In this document: positions 52,212 through 62,112 of the stretch, one piece after another | Layout: each line of letters begins with the position of its first letter | Numbering within the stretch: position 1 is the first letter of the stretch | From: Polaribacter irgensii 23-P | GTDB lineage: Bacteria > Bacteroidota > Bacteroidia > Flavobacteriales > Flavobacteriaceae | Assembly (NCBI RefSeq): GCF_000153225.1 | Contig: NZ_CH724148.1 | Coordinates: forward strand, 996,640-1,060,639 | Length of the DNA stretch: 64,000 bases | Direction of reading: 5' to 3' | Made by a program: the position numbers and the translations under genes | Notes under the pieces: model-generated | Database searches by the model: none | Seen by the model: only the letters and a program-made list of their open reading frames with translations | Told to the model about the DNA's origin: nothing

Positions 52212-53000
52212 TTATCCCTTTAAAACTAGTAATGGAACATTTGAGTAAAACTCTTCTTTAAGGATTGTATTTTTTTCCCAAAGTTTTTGAAAGAATCCTC
52301 TTTTTCGTCTTAAAACACAAACCATATCAGGATTTTGAATTTTAATATGTTCTAAAACACCTTGAAAGGTAGTTGCATTTTCGGTGACTGTTAATGTGCT
52401 TTGTAATGCCTTTAAATGCGGGTGTAGTATTAAATCCTCTTCCGTATAATTTGGGGTTTTCACCAAAAGTAAATTTACGTCTGCTTTAAATTCTTCAACG
52501 ACAAATTGCAATGGTTTTAAGATTGTTTTACTTTTTATTATTCCCGATTTAAACGCCATTAAAATAGTAGAAACGGGCTTGTAAATGTATCCTTCTGGAA
52601 TCGTCAATACCGCTACATTTGATCGTTTTACTAAGCTCCCTGCTGTTCTTCCAAGAAAAAGGTTTTCCTTAATAGAGTTGCTTTTTGCCCCTACAATTAC
52701 CAAGTCGATTCCCAGCTCTTGGTCGATCGCAGCAACACTGTCTACAACGCTTCCTTTGGCTGAAATTAGCTTGATATCCACATTTTTAAGAACACAAGAA
52801 TTTACCATAGCTCTTAGGTATAAGTTTGTTTCCCTAGTGATGATGGTATCTACGTTTATCATAGTCCCTGCTTTTGTGAGTGAACTGTATGCTCTAAATA
52901 CAAATATTTTTGCGTTGATTGCAGCAGCAAAATCAATTGCATATTGCAGTGTTTTTTGAGCATTTTCCGTAGATCCTATTGGTACTAAAATGTGTTTCAT
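52212..53000 (-). CDS. Universal stress protein, UspA family
   Basis: The 262-residue protein has a Usp domain (about 1-140: MKHILVPIGSTENAQKTLQY, VVDSVAAIDQELGIDLVIVGAKS, LGRTAGSLVKRSNVAVLTIP) and a second, weaker Usp-like half. The first ends in the GxxG-like LGRTAGS nucleotide-binding segment. Usp proteins respond to starvation and other stress; the ligand is unknown. It is divergent from the MATE gene, with about 95 bp between starts. Confidence 0.9.
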   Translation of the reverse strand: MKHILVPIGSTENAQKTLQYAIDFAAAINAKIFVFRAYSSLTKAGTMINVDTIITRETNLYLRAMVNSCVLKNVDIKLISAKGSVVDSVAAIDQELGIDLVIVGAKSNSIKENLFLGRTAGSLVKRSNVAVLTIPEGYIYKPVSTILMAFKSGIIKSKTILKPLQFVVEEFKADVNLLLVKTPNYTEEDLILHPHLKALQSTLTVTENATTFQGVLEHIKIQNPDMVCVLRRKRGFFQKLWEKNTILKEEFYSNVPLLVLKG

Positions 53001-53072
53001 AGTGCTTAGAGATAAGGATGCAAAGCTAGTTAATTTTAAGGGAATCCGCTGATTTTCTATTTTTTAGATATG

Positions 53073-53080
53073 TATCTTTG
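53073..53080 (+). promoter_or_regulatory. TAnnTTTG promoter box of the MATE gene
   Basis: TATCTTTG lies 15 bases before the TTG start at 53095. Confidence 0.6.
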
Positions 53081-53094
53081 CAAAAATATTTTTT

Positions 53095-54429
53095 TTGGAT
53101 ATAAATATTGGCTTTAAGCGCATAAATAAATTGGCAATTCCCGCTTTAATCGCTGGTATTGCAGAACCTGTTTTGTCTATTACAGATACTGCTATTGTCG
53201 GGAATATCGACGGTAATGCCACAGAGAGTTTAGCAGCGGTTGGTATTGTAGGTGCTTTTATCTCGATGTTAATTTGGGTGTTTGGCCAAATAAGAAGCGC
53301 GATTTCATCTATTATCTCACAATATGTTGGAGCTAATAAAATAAACGAAGTGAAAGAACTTCCTGCGCAAGCAATAGCGATTGTTGTAATTGGAAGTTTG
53401 GCCGTATTGGCAATTTCCTATCCTTTCTCTCGGCAAATTTTTGAATTCTATAATGCTTCGGATCAGATTTTAGAATACTGCATCGCCTACTTTAATATTC
53501 GAATTTTCGGCTTTCCTTTTGCACTGTTTGTCTTTGCGGTGTTTGGAACATTTAGAGGTCTACAAAATACTTTTTACCCCATGATTATTGCAATTATTGG
53601 AGCCTCCTTAAATATTGTCTTAGATATTATTCTGGTGTACGGAATTGAAGGCTATATTCCAGCGATGAACATCGAAGGTGCTGCATATGCAAGTTTAATA
53701 GCACAAATTACAATGGCGGGAATTTCCTTGTTTTTATTGATAAAGAAAACACCCATCTCGTTAAAAATAAGTTTTCAACTCCATCCAGAAATTCCGAGGT
53801 TATTAAATATGATAGGCAATCTTTTCATTAGAACAATTGCCTTAAATACAGCTTTGTACTTAGCCACTTCGTATGCTACAGCTTACGGGAAAGAATATAT
53901 TGCAGCATATACTATTAGTTTAAATATTTGGTTGTTAGGTGCCTTTATGATTGACGGGTACTCCAGTGCAGGGAATATTTTATCAGGAAAATTATTAGGT
54001 GCAAAAGATTATAAATCGCTGTTAAGCTTAAGTTCGAAACTCTTTAGATACGGAATTGTAATTGGAATTATTGTTGCGGGAGTCGGCGCCCTCTTTTACA
54101 ATTCTATTGGAAGAATATTTACAAAAGAACCCCTTGTTTTAGAGCAGTTCTATTCTATTTTTTGGATCGTACTAGTCACGCAACCCATAAACGCAGTTAC
54201 TTTTATTTATGACGGGATTTTTAAGGGGATGGGAGAAATGAAGTATTTGAGAAATTTATTACTTTTATCAACGGGTATTGTTTTTATTCCAACATTGTTG
54301 ATTTTTGATTATTTTGGTTTTAAGTTGATCGCCATTTGGATCGCTTTTACCTGTTGGATTGTAGCCAGAGGTTTGCCATTAATTCTCAAATTTAGAAGTA
54401 CTTTCTTACCCCTTGTAAAAGAGAATTAA
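53095..54429 (+). CDS. MATE-family efflux transporter
   Basis: The 444-residue protein starts at a TTG (MDINIGFKRINKLAIPALIA) and has about 12 membrane helices in two MatE halves. The first contains SITDTAIVGNIDG and FRGLQNTFYPMI, both typical. The second contains the counterpart AFMIDGYSSAGNILSG. MATE proteins expel drugs or metabolites against sodium or protons; the substrate is unknown, and the DinF-like branch is likely. It has its own promoter box. Confidence 0.92.
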   Translation: MDINIGFKRINKLAIPALIAGIAEPVLSITDTAIVGNIDGNATESLAAVGIVGAFISMLIWVFGQIRSAISSIISQYVGANKINEVKELPAQAIAIVVIGSLAVLAISYPFSRQIFEFYNASDQILEYCIAYFNIRIFGFPFALFVFAVFGTFRGLQNTFYPMIIAIIGASLNIVLDIILVYGIEGYIPAMNIEGAAYASLIAQITMAGISLFLLIKKTPISLKISFQLHPEIPRLLNMIGNLFIRTIALNTALYLATSYATAYGKEYIAAYTISLNIWLLGAFMIDGYSSAGNILSGKLLGAKDYKSLLSLSSKLFRYGIVIGIIVAGVGALFYNSIGRIFTKEPLVLEQFYSIFWIVLVTQPINAVTFIYDGIFKGMGEMKYLRNLLLLSTGIVFIPTLLIFDYFGFKLIAIWIAFTCWIVARGLPLILKFRSTFLPLVKEN

Positions 54430-54519
54430 AATGAAATCTTGGTTTTTTTTATAAGATTGAAAAAAGGGATTTGAGCGCTTTTAAGAATAAAATCATACTT
54501 TTACCTCAAATCAATTTCT

Positions 54520-55287
54520 ATGAGTAAAACAAAAGAGAACGGAAGTTTATATACAGATATTCAAAATAAGATTGCTACAATCGCCTTTGGGCACCCTTCA
54601 AGCAATTGCTTTCCTAGTGAGTTGTTAGACAGACTCTCTAAGGAGTTTATTTCTTTGGGAAACAATCCGGAGGTTTTAATAATTGTATTGAAATCAGAAG
54701 GAGAAAAAGCCTTTTGTGCAGGGGCTTCTTTTGATGAGTTGGTAGCGATTTCAAATTTGGAGGAAGGAGCACTCTTTTTCTCAGGTTTTGCCAATGTAAT
54801 CAATGCCATGCGAACTTGTGGAAAGTTAATTATTGGAAGAGTTCAAGGAAAGGCCGTGGGTGGTGGTGTTGGTTTGGTAGCAGCCTGTGATTATGTTTTG
54901 GCGTCGGAGCACGCCGCCATAAAACTTTCTGAACTTACAATAGGTATTGGTCCTTTTGTTATTGAGCCCGCAGTTTCTCGAAAAATAGGAGTTGCTGAAA
55001 TGGCTGCACTTACTATGGATGCAACCGATTGGAAAAGTGCTTACTGGGCAAAGGAGAAGGGGCTATACGCAAAGGTATTTGATTCCATTCACGACTTGGA
55101 CAATGAGGTATCTATTTTCACTGCAAAGCTAGCTTCATACAATCCCGCAGCTTTGGCAGAAATGAAAAAGGTTTTTTGGAGAGGAACAGAAGAATGGAAT
55201 GCGTTGTTGTCAGAAAGAACTGCTATTTCTGGGAAATTAGTATTGTCTGAATTTACGAAAACAGCACTTTTAAAATTTAAAAAGTAA
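54520..55287 (+). CDS. Enoyl-CoA hydratase/isomerase-family protein
   Basis: The 255-residue protein has the crotonase fold. GEKAFCAGASFDEL supplies the first oxyanion-hole peptide and QGKAVGGGVGLVAACDYVLA the second. ELTIGIGPFVIEPAVSRKIG follows and carries the likely catalytic Glu. This subgroup resembles methylglutaconyl-CoA or short-chain enoyl-CoA hydratases, but I cannot fix the substrate. It lies 4 bp before the MOSC gene, so the two are co-expressed. Confidence 0.9.
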   Translation: MSKTKENGSLYTDIQNKIATIAFGHPSSNCFPSELLDRLSKEFISLGNNPEVLIIVLKSEGEKAFCAGASFDELVAISNLEEGALFFSGFANVINAMRTCGKLIIGRVQGKAVGGGVGLVAACDYVLASEHAAIKLSELTIGIGPFVIEPAVSRKIGVAEMAALTMDATDWKSAYWAKEKGLYAKVFDSIHDLDNEVSIFTAKLASYNPAALAEMKKVFWRGTEEWNALLSERTAISGKLVLSEFTKTALLKFKK

Positions 55288-55291
55288 CGGC

Positions 55292-55849
55292 ATGAAAATA
55301 ATTTCTACAAACATTGGTGCGCGAAAAGAAATCGACTGGAAAGGGACGCTGATTACCACGGGGATTTTTAAATTTCCTGTCGACACTCCTATTTTCCTAG
55401 ACTTTGAAGATGTGAAAGGAGACGAGATTTCCGACCGTGAAAATCATGGAGGAATCCTACAAGCAACTTACGTCTATTCAGTAAAACATTACGATCACTT
55501 TAAACCTTTATATCCAAATTTAGAATGGCAACTTGGGATGTTTGGTGAAAATTTGACGATGGATGATTTAGACGAGACAAAAATTCATGTCGGAGACACT
55601 TTTAAAGTTGGAAATGCGATTATAGAGGCAACACTTCAGAGAGATCCTTGTCTGAAATTAGGGGTTCGGTTTAACGACATGAAAATTATAAAGCAATTTT
55701 GGAATACTACTTTTTGTGGCGTTTATTTTAAAGTGATCCAACCAGGAAAAGTAACCGTTGGTGACGTGTTTGTGCAAATTAAAAGCTGCTTAGAAAATCC
55801 AACAATTGCCGATTTATATCTAGCAAAAAGAGTGGATACGGGCGCGTAG
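55292..55849 (+). CDS. MOSC-domain protein
   Basis: The 185-residue protein carries DREN-HGG near residue 48 and LGMFGENLTMDDLDETKIHVGDTFKVGNA, the MOSC core, with the conserved C120 in LQRDPCLKLGVRF. MOSC domains bind the molybdenum cofactor or carry sulfur and often act in N-hydroxylated compound reduction (YiiM type). No iron-sulfur or flavin domain is fused here. It follows the hydratase by 4 bp. Confidence 0.9.
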   Translation: MKIISTNIGARKEIDWKGTLITTGIFKFPVDTPIFLDFEDVKGDEISDRENHGGILQATYVYSVKHYDHFKPLYPNLEWQLGMFGENLTMDDLDETKIHVGDTFKVGNAIIEATLQRDPCLKLGVRFNDMKIIKQFWNTTFCGVYFKVIQPGKVTVGDVFVQIKSCLENPTIADLYLAKRVDTGA

Positions 55850-55943
55850 TTTTTAGCGTACTTGTTTGAATGGACTTATTTGTAATTTCTATTTTTGTAG
55901 GAATTTGAATACCGAAATTATTCAGTGTGATATCAGGTATATA

Positions 55944-55987
55944 AAGGGCTATAATCCTTGCGAACTATTCGCGTGTTTTCTGAAATA
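55944..55987 (+). repeat. Short interspersed repeat, copy 1
   Basis: AAGGGCTATAATCC, then GCGAACTATTCGC (a small hairpin), then TCTGAAATA. It aligns with a second copy at 62370-62413. Both lie between genes. Confidence 0.5.
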
Positions 55988-56102
55988 GTGAAATGGAACC
56001 AAGAATTATATCGAGAAGTTGTATTGCTAAAAATTGAAATTTTCAATTCAAATACATTGGTCTCTAATAAATCTATGCAATTGGATAGTAGGGTGAAAAT
56101 AA

Positions 56103-57245
56103 TTAAACGGCTTCCTCTTTTTTATGCAAAAATCGAGTTAACTTCATGGAAAGATCCAATAATATAATTTTGGCACTCCCGTTTCTTTCGATGTGATATA
56201 GGGCATCATTTAGTTCTTTCTCGATGTCCATAATATTTCCAGCATGCACAAAAGGTGCAAATTTTGAAAGATCAAAACCTGTTTGGGTTTCCATGAAAAC
56301 CAGCTGATCGCTCTTGTAATTTAACAGCAAAGCATTTCTAAAAAATTGCAAACAATATTCTAAAAATTGTTTTTGAGTTTCTCTTCCTGTTCTCGCAATT
56401 GTCTCAGACCATTCAATTAATTGTTGGACAACAGCAGCATTTCCTTTTGCTTTAAAAGCGGTCCTAATCCAGGCTACAAACCATTCTTCAAAAACCAAAT
56501 CATTTCCATCGTTGCGCAATAAATGCAGGGCGTTGTTATAGTTGCCGGCTGCTTGCTGTGCAATTTTAGAAGCCTCTGGTAGGCTGCACTTTTCTCTTTC
56601 CATCAACGCACTTGAAATATCATTTTCACTTAAAACAGGAAAATGCAGGGCTTGACAACGGGATTTTATGGTACTTATAATCTGCTCTTCATTTTCTGTA
56701 ATTAAAATGAAAACAGTTTTATTTGGGGGTTCTTCAATGAGCTTTAATAATTTATTAGCAGCAGCAATATTCATTTTTTCTGCCATCCAAATAATCATCA
56801 CTTTAAAACCACCTTCAAAAGATTTTAATTGTAGTTTCTTTACTACAGCTTCGGCTTCATCAACACCAATGTTTCCTTGTTTGTTTTCAACACCAATAAA
56901 TTGCAACCAGTTAAAAAGGCCACCGTAGGGATCACTTGCAATAAAATTGCGCCAATTTTCAAGAAATAAGTTACTTACTGCGTGTTTTTTTACGACATCG
57001 TTTGTGGTCACAGGAAATGCAAAATGTAAATCGGGGTGCTGCAATTTATTGCATTTTACGGCGCATGCTTCTGGGTTTTCAGAAGAATTACACAATAAAA
57101 ATTGTGCATATGCAATTGCCATAGGCAAGGTGCCACTCCCCTCTTTGCCAACAAATAGTTGTGCATGCGGTATTCTCCCATTTTCTGCAGAAACTTGCAA
57201 ATGGTTTTTTATATGTTCTTGACCTATAATTTGGTTGAAAAGCAT
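56103..57245 (-). CDS. holB: DNA polymerase III subunit delta prime
   Basis: This clamp-loader subunit has 380 residues and begins MLFNQIIGQEHIKNHLQ. The P-loop region reads GKEGSGTLPMA, with Thr where Lys is expected, so it should not hydrolyse ATP, as is normal for delta prime. The zinc module has C52, C61 and C65 (LLCNSS, EACAVKC) and needs a fourth ligand. KVMIIWMAEKMNIAAANKLL and IEEPPNKTVFILITEN are the Walker B and sensor region. Its promoter box ends three bases before the ATG. Confidence 0.92.
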   Translation of the reverse strand: MLFNQIIGQEHIKNHLQVSAENGRIPHAQLFVGKEGSGTLPMAIAYAQFLLCNSSENPEACAVKCNKLQHPDLHFAFPVTTNDVVKKHAVSNLFLENWRNFIASDPYGGLFNWLQFIGVENKQGNIGVDEAEAVVKKLQLKSFEGGFKVMIIWMAEKMNIAAANKLLKLIEEPPNKTVFILITENEEQIISTIKSRCQALHFPVLSENDISSALMEREKCSLPEASKIAQQAAGNYNNALHLLRNDGNDLVFEEWFVAWIRTAFKAKGNAAVVQQLIEWSETIARTGRETQKQFLEYCLQFFRNALLLNYKSDQLVFMETQTGFDLSKFAPFVHAGNIMDIEKELNDALYHIERNGSAKIILLDLSMKLTRFLHKKEEAV

Positions 57246-57248
57246 CTA

Positions 57249-57256
57249 CAAATATA
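57249..57256 (-). promoter_or_regulatory. TAnnTTTG promoter box, likely leaderless start of holB
   Basis: On the minus strand TATATTTG is followed by TAG and then the ATG at 57245. Transcription would begin at or next to the start codon. Confidence 0.6.
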
Positions 57257-57418
57257 AAATTTGTTCTGCACACATGCATCAATTTTAGAAAGCAATCTTT
57301 GTTTTAGTTTTAGTAGCAAACCCTGAGCTATCACCTAATACTCCTTTAAAATATAAATGCCACGCAAACGATATATTAAATTTTGAGGTTTGAAATTCGA
57401 TACATCTAAAGAATTAGG

Positions 57419-57426
57419 TATTTTTG
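57419..57426 (+). promoter_or_regulatory. TAnnTTTG promoter box of pgk
   Basis: TATTTTTG lies 16 bases before the pgk ATG. Confidence 0.6.
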
Positions 57427-57442
57427 CCCAAAACGATACACC

Positions 57443-58630
57443 ATGAAAATAGTAAAAGATTTTAATTTCAAAAATAAAAAAGCGATTGTTCGCGTAGATT
57501 TTAATGTGCCTTTGAATGGTGCTTTTGAGGTAACTGATGCTACTAGAATTCAGGCTGCAAAGCCAACAATTATAGAAATATTAGAGCAGGGTGGAAGCTG
57601 CGTTTTAATGTCTCACTTAGGGCGCCCAAAAGGTTTTCAAGAAGAGTTTTCATTGAAACATATTGTGAAATCTATTGAATCTATTATTGGTTATACCGTA
57701 AAGTTTATCGACGATTGTATTGGTGATAAGGTCGCAGATGCTGTGGCAAATTTAGAAGCAGGAGAAATCTTGTTATTAGAAAACCTTCGTTTTTATGAAG
57801 AGGAGGAAAAAGGAGAGCTTGCTTTTGCAGAAAAATTATCCAAATTTGGAGATATTTATGTAAACGATGCGTTCGGAACTGCGCACAGGGCGCACGCATC
57901 TACTACGATTATTGCTCAGTTTTTTAAGGATAACAAATGTTTTGGTAATTTATTAGCGAGAGAAATAGAAAGCATAGATAAGGTTTTAAATAATTCTGAA
58001 AAGCCAGTATTGGCAATTTTAGGAGGTGCCAAAGTATCTTCGAAAATTACAGTTATTGAAAATATATTAGACAAAGTAGATCACTTAATTATTGGAGGTG
58101 GTATGAGTTTTACTTTTGTCAAAGCACAAGGTGGGAACATCGGAAATTCGATCTGTGAAGACGATAAAATGGAATTGGCATTGGAAATTTTAAAGCAAGC
58201 CAAGGCTAAAAACGTGCAAATTCACATTCCTGTGGATGTTATTGCTGCGGATGATTTTTCAAACGATGCAAACACACAAATTTGTGATATTTCTGCAATA
58301 CCTGACGGTTGGGAAGGTGTAGATGCTGGGCCTAAATCTATCGCAATTTTTGACGCGGTGGTAAATAAGTGTAAGACAATTTTATGGAATGGGCCTTTGG
58401 GTGTTTTTGAAATGGAATCTTTTGCCGGAGGAACAATTGCCTTAGGTCATGCGATTGATACTGCAACCAAAAATGGAGCATTTTCTCTCGTAGGTGGTGG
58501 AGATTCTGTTGCTGCAGTGAAACAGTTTGGTTTTGCAGAAAAGGTGAGTTACGTTTCAACAGGCGGTGGTGCTATGTTAGAAATGTTAGAAGGAAAAACG
58601 TTGCCTGGTATTGAAGCAATTTTAAAATAA
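57443..58630 (+). CDS. pgk: Phosphoglycerate kinase
   Basis: The enzyme makes ATP from 1,3-bisphosphoglycerate in glycolysis and works in reverse in gluconeogenesis. The 395 residues carry [15 protein letters not shown] (the PGK signature), [24 protein letters not shown] and [14 protein letters not shown] in the N-domain. [19 protein letters not shown] and [11 protein letters not shown] form the ATP side. Length is normal. It is a single-gene unit with a terminator. Confidence 0.97.
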   Translation: MKIVKDFNFKNKKAIVRVDFNVPLNGAFEVTDATRIQAAKPTIIEILEQGGSCVLMSHLGRPKGFQEEFSLKHIVKSIESIIGYTVKFIDDCIGDKVADAVANLEAGEILLLENLRFYEEEEKGELAFAEKLSKFGDIYVNDAFGTAHRAHASTTIIAQFFKDNKCFGNLLAREIESIDKVLNNSEKPVLAILGGAKVSSKITVIENILDKVDHLIIGGGMSFTFVKAQGGNIGNSICEDDKMELALEILKQAKAKNVQIHIPVDVIAADDFSNDANTQICDISAIPDGWEGVDAGPKSIAIFDAVVNKCKTILWNGPLGVFEMESFAGGTIALGHAIDTATKNGAFSLVGGGDSVAAVKQFGFAEKVSYVSTGGGAMLEMLEGKTLPGIEAILK

Positions 58631-58696
58631 GGTTCTATAATTATATGTTTTTTAGCTTAAATTTTTAAATGCTATTTTTTTAAATAAAATTTTAAG

Positions 58697-58734
58697 GAAG
58701 CGTATAATTGTTAAAATTATATGCTTCTTTTTTT
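58697..58734 (+). terminator. Terminator after pgk
   Basis: GAAGCGTATAATT (58697-58709) and AATTATATGCTTC (58715-58727) pair with one wobble and a T run follows. Confidence 0.8.
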
Positions 58735-58814
58735 AATAGAATATAAGTTCTAATTTCGTGGTTGGATTTTTAGCAAGTGTGCACGCATACAAATACACGA
58801 ATTAATAAGGAGCA

Positions 58815-59855
58815 ATGAAATACACAAAATTACCAAATACGAATATTGAAGTTTCCAAAATATGTTTGGGAACGATGACTTGGGGAAATCAAAATACGCA
58901 AGAAGAGGCTTTTGAGCAAATGGATTATGCGCTCTCACAAGGAGTTAACTTTTTTGACACCGCAGAACTATATCCCGTTCCTGCAAGTCCAGAAACTTAT
59001 GCAGACACAGAAAGAATTATTGGAAATTGGTTTCAGAAAACTGGGAACAGAGCAAAGGTAATTTTAGCAACTAAAATTGCCGGAGGTGGTGACTATACAA
59101 AACATATTAGAACGGGTAAATTCAATCGGAAAAATATTACAGAAGCGGTGGAGGGCAGTTTAAAGCGTCTACAAACAGATTATTTAGACTTGTTTCAGTT
59201 GCATTGGCCAGAGCGGGGTGTAAATGCTTTTGGAGTGCGGGATTATCCCTATAAAACAGCGAGTAAGGAAGCAGAAAATCATCTAGAAATCTTAGCCACA
59301 TTAGATGAGTTTGTAAAAAAGGGAACGCTTAAAGCCATTGGACTTTCAAATGAAACACCTTGGGGTACTATGCAATATTTAGAAACTGCTAAAATTCATA
59401 ATTTAGCACGTCCAATTACCATTCAGAATTCCTATTCGATGGTGCACAGAGGATATGAGTATGGCATGTCGGAAGTTTCGCTGCGAGAAGACATTGGTTT
59501 GTTGGCATATTCGCCCTTGGCGCAAGGTGTGTTGTCTGGAAAGTATTTAGACGGAAATTCACCCGAAGGCTCAAGAGGAGATTTATTTCCACGTTTTATT
59601 GCACGGTATATGGGCGATTCTTCTTTAGAAGCCGTGAAAAGATATGACGCTATTGCCAAGAAAAATGGGATTACATTAACGGAGCTTGCTTTGGCGTTTG
59701 TGAATCAATTGCCTTTTGTTACTAGCAATATTATAGGGGCAACAAAAATGAGTCAATTAAAAGAAAACATTGGGAGCATCCACATCGATTTATCAGAAGA
59801 CACTCTGAAAGAAATAGAGGCAGTGCACGCTGCAATACCGAATCCTGCTCCTTAA
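58815..59855 (+). CDS. Aldo/keto reductase, Tas-like
   Basis: The 346-residue NADPH-dependent oxidoreductase has the catalytic tetrad D48, Y53 (FDTAELYP), K87 (ATKIAG) and H130 (LFQLHWPERG). Length, the GTMTWGNQNT start and PVPASPETYADTERIIGNW match the Tas branch of the superfamily. GLLAYSPLAQGVLSGKYLDG and the late GATKMSQLKENI form the cofactor site. The substrate is unknown. A terminator follows. Confidence 0.92.
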   Translation: MKYTKLPNTNIEVSKICLGTMTWGNQNTQEEAFEQMDYALSQGVNFFDTAELYPVPASPETYADTERIIGNWFQKTGNRAKVILATKIAGGGDYTKHIRTGKFNRKNITEAVEGSLKRLQTDYLDLFQLHWPERGVNAFGVRDYPYKTASKEAENHLEILATLDEFVKKGTLKAIGLSNETPWGTMQYLETAKIHNLARPITIQNSYSMVHRGYEYGMSEVSLREDIGLLAYSPLAQGVLSGKYLDGNSPEGSRGDLFPRFIARYMGDSSLEAVKRYDAIAKKNGITLTELALAFVNQLPFVTSNIIGATKMSQLKENIGSIHIDLSEDTLKEIEAVHAAIPNPAP

Positions 59856-59898
59856 AGGAGCACTTAGTCTCGAAGGAGCTTATAAATGAGGCCATAAA

Positions 59899-59932
59899 AA
59901 AATCCGAAGTATACTTATACTTCGGATTTTTT
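59899..59932. terminator. Terminator after the aldo/keto reductase
   Basis: AATCCGAAGTATA (59901-59913) and TATACTTCGGATT (59916-59928) are perfect arms. A and T runs on both sides let it serve the convergent DUF6370 gene too. Confidence 0.85.
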
Positions 59933-59954
59933 TTATCTTTCGACCTTTATTTCT

Positions 59955-60269
59955 TTACTCTACATTTTCTATCAATCGCATCGCACTGGCTTTGAAACGG
60001 TCTTTTTGAACACTTCCAGAAACTTCCGCTTTCCGAATGACTTCACAGAAGCCTGTGTGCTCGTCGTGCGCATCTCCAAAGGCATCAATGTCAAAGCCAT
60101 CTACAAAATAGGCTTTATGATCAATACGGACTGCTAAGTTGCAACCCTGCTCACTGTTTAATGAAAATTGGCATTGTCCACAAGCAATTTCTACAATTTG
60201 AGGTACTTCTTTCCTGTTTGAGCAGGAAAAAGTAATGCTGAAAAGCGTTGCGAAAAGTAATTTTTTCAT
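59955..60269 (-). CDS. DUF6370 lipoprotein
   Basis: The 104-residue protein has a lipoprotein signal ending at C16 (LFSITFSC). The mature part begins near VEIACGQCQFSLNSEQGCNLAVRI, with the CGQC pair and a third Cys, then AYFVDGFDIDAFGDAHDEHTGFCEVIRKAEVSG. I know this pattern as DUF6370. The spaced cysteines and His suggest metal or heme handling, but nothing is established. It is followed leftward by a terminator and preceded by glnS on the same strand (41 bp). Confidence 0.8.
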   Translation of the reverse strand: MKKLLFATLFSITFSCSNRKEVPQIVEIACGQCQFSLNSEQGCNLAVRIDHKAYFVDGFDIDAFGDAHDEHTGFCEVIRKAEVSGSVQKDRFKASAMRLIENVE

Positions 60270-60310
60270 CCTATTGAATAGCGTTAATTTTATTATTTTA
60301 ATTTGTTTAT

Positions 60311-62005
60311 TTAACTTTTATCACCTCCCCAAGAATCTCGCAATCCAACAATTTTATTGAATACTAGTTTGTCAGCAGTCGCGTCATCATCAACATTAAA
60401 ATACCCTAATCGCTGAAATTGAAAACGTTCCCCTATTTCCGCCAATTGCAAACTTGGTTCTAAAAAAGCATGAATTACTTCTAAAGAATTGGGGTTTACA
60501 AAATCCATATAGTCTTTGTCTTTGTGCGAATCAGGTGCTTCCTCTAAAAAGAGCCTGTCATACGCTCTAATTTCTGCTTTTACTGCGTGTTTTACAGAAA
60601 CCCAGTGAAGAGTTCCTTTTACTTTTCGCAAGCTTTCTTCAGAGCCGCTTCCAGACTTGCTCAGTGCGTCATAGGTGCATTGAATTTCGATTACGTTTCC
60701 GTTTTCGTCTTTTGTACAGCTTTCTGCTTTGATGATATAGGCACTTTTTAAACGCACTTCTTTTCCTATCTTTAAACGAAAGAACTTCTTATTTGCTTCT
60801 TCTCTGAAATCTTCTTTTTCGATGTAAATTTCTCTAGAAAAAGGAACTTCTCTAAATCCAGCAGCGGCATCTTCTTGATTGTTTTCTGCGGTTAAAAATT
60901 CTTCTTTTCCTTCTGGATAATTTGTAATTACCACTTTTACAGGATCTAAAACTGCCATAACTCTGTTGGCTGTTTTATTTAAATCTTCACGAATTTTAAA
61001 TTCTAAAAGGGCGACGTCAATCACGTTTTCACGCCTAGAAACTCCCACAGTTTCTACAAAACTTTTTATCGAATTTGGGGTGTAACCCCTTCTTCGCAAG
61101 CCAGAAATTGTTGGCATTCTCGGATCGTCCCATCCCGAAACAACGCCGTTTTCAACAAGTGTTAATAGCTTGCGTTTACTCATAATGGTATAACTCAAAT
61201 TCAACCGAGAAAATTCTCTTTGCTTGGGTGGATTTGGATATTCAGATTTACCATACTCAAAGACATGGTCTCGGAACCAATCGTATAATTCTCTGTGCGG
61301 TTTAAATTCTAAAGAACACAAAGAATGTGAGACTTGTTCGATATAATCACTTTCACCGTGTGTCCAATCATACATTGGGTAAATGCACCAATCATTGCCA
61401 GTTCTATGATGAGATTTAAACAGAATTCTGTACATCAACGGATCTCGCAGTAACATATTTGGATTTTCCATGTCAATTTTTGCGCGCAATGTATGACTGC
61501 CTTCTTTGAAATTTCCATCCTTCATTCCTTGAAATAATTCCAAGTTTTCTTCCACAGACCGATTTCTAAATGGGCTGTTTGTTCCCAAAGAAGTAGGCGT
61601 TCCTTTTTGCGTTCTCATTTCTTCCGATGATTGAGAATCTACATAGGCTTTTCCATTTTTAATCAGCAATACGGCCCAATCGAATAGCTGTTGAAAATAG
61701 TCCGAAGAATAACATTCATTTGCCCAAGAATATCCCAACCAAGAAATATCCTTTTTAATGGCATCTACGTATTCTTGCTCTTCTTTTGCAGGGTTTGTAT
61801 CGTCAAAACGCAGGTTTACGGGTGCATTGTATGTTTCTCCTAAGCCAAAACTAATTCCAATAGCTTTGGTATGGCCAATGTGTAAATATCCGTTTGGCTC
61901 TGGTGGAAAGCGAAAGCGTAAACTTTCTTTCGGCATTCCATTTGTCAAATCCTCTTCAATAATATGCTCTAAAAAATTGAGCGTTTTTTTCTCTTCAGAC
62001 ATCAT
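60311..62005 (-). CDS. glnS: Glutaminyl-tRNA synthetase
   Basis: The enzyme charges tRNA-Gln. The 564 residues begin MMSEEKKTLNFLEHIIEEDL; the first or second Met may be the start. The class I HIGH is at 42-45 (EPNGYLHIGHTKAIG) and the MSKRK loop is present (TIMSKRKLLTLV). The C-terminal beta-barrel anticodon domains are complete (EVRLKSAYIIKAE, ISxxx-like end FNKIVGLRDSWG). Direct glutaminylation is inferred, so a Gln-tRNA amidotransferase need not be used for Gln. Confidence 0.96.
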   Translation of the reverse strand: MMSEEKKTLNFLEHIIEEDLTNGMPKESLRFRFPPEPNGYLHIGHTKAIGISFGLGETYNAPVNLRFDDTNPAKEEQEYVDAIKKDISWLGYSWANECYSSDYFQQLFDWAVLLIKNGKAYVDSQSSEEMRTQKGTPTSLGTNSPFRNRSVEENLELFQGMKDGNFKEGSHTLRAKIDMENPNMLLRDPLMYRILFKSHHRTGNDWCIYPMYDWTHGESDYIEQVSHSLCSLEFKPHRELYDWFRDHVFEYGKSEYPNPPKQREFSRLNLSYTIMSKRKLLTLVENGVVSGWDDPRMPTISGLRRRGYTPNSIKSFVETVGVSRRENVIDVALLEFKIREDLNKTANRVMAVLDPVKVVITNYPEGKEEFLTAENNQEDAAAGFREVPFSREIYIEKEDFREEANKKFFRLKIGKEVRLKSAYIIKAESCTKDENGNVIEIQCTYDALSKSGSGSEESLRKVKGTLHWVSVKHAVKAEIRAYDRLFLEEAPDSHKDKDYMDFVNPNSLEVIHAFLEPSLQLAEIGERFQFQRLGYFNVDDDATADKLVFNKIVGLRDSWGGDKS

Positions 62006-62112
62006 TTTCTACGAAAAATTAAGAAACAAAATTACATAAAATACTTGATTGTCATTGAGCGTTTTGTAACAAAATTGTAAATTCAACTTCTAACAAATAA
62101 ATACGTTTTACG

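Noticed and set aside
55958..56167. 69-residue plus-strand frame
   Set aside because: Starts inside the interspersed repeat and runs into the 3' end of holB on the other strand; no family match.
57443..58630. A glycolytic operon around pgk
   Set aside because: pgk has its own promoter box and terminator, and its neighbours holB and the aldo/keto reductase are unrelated.
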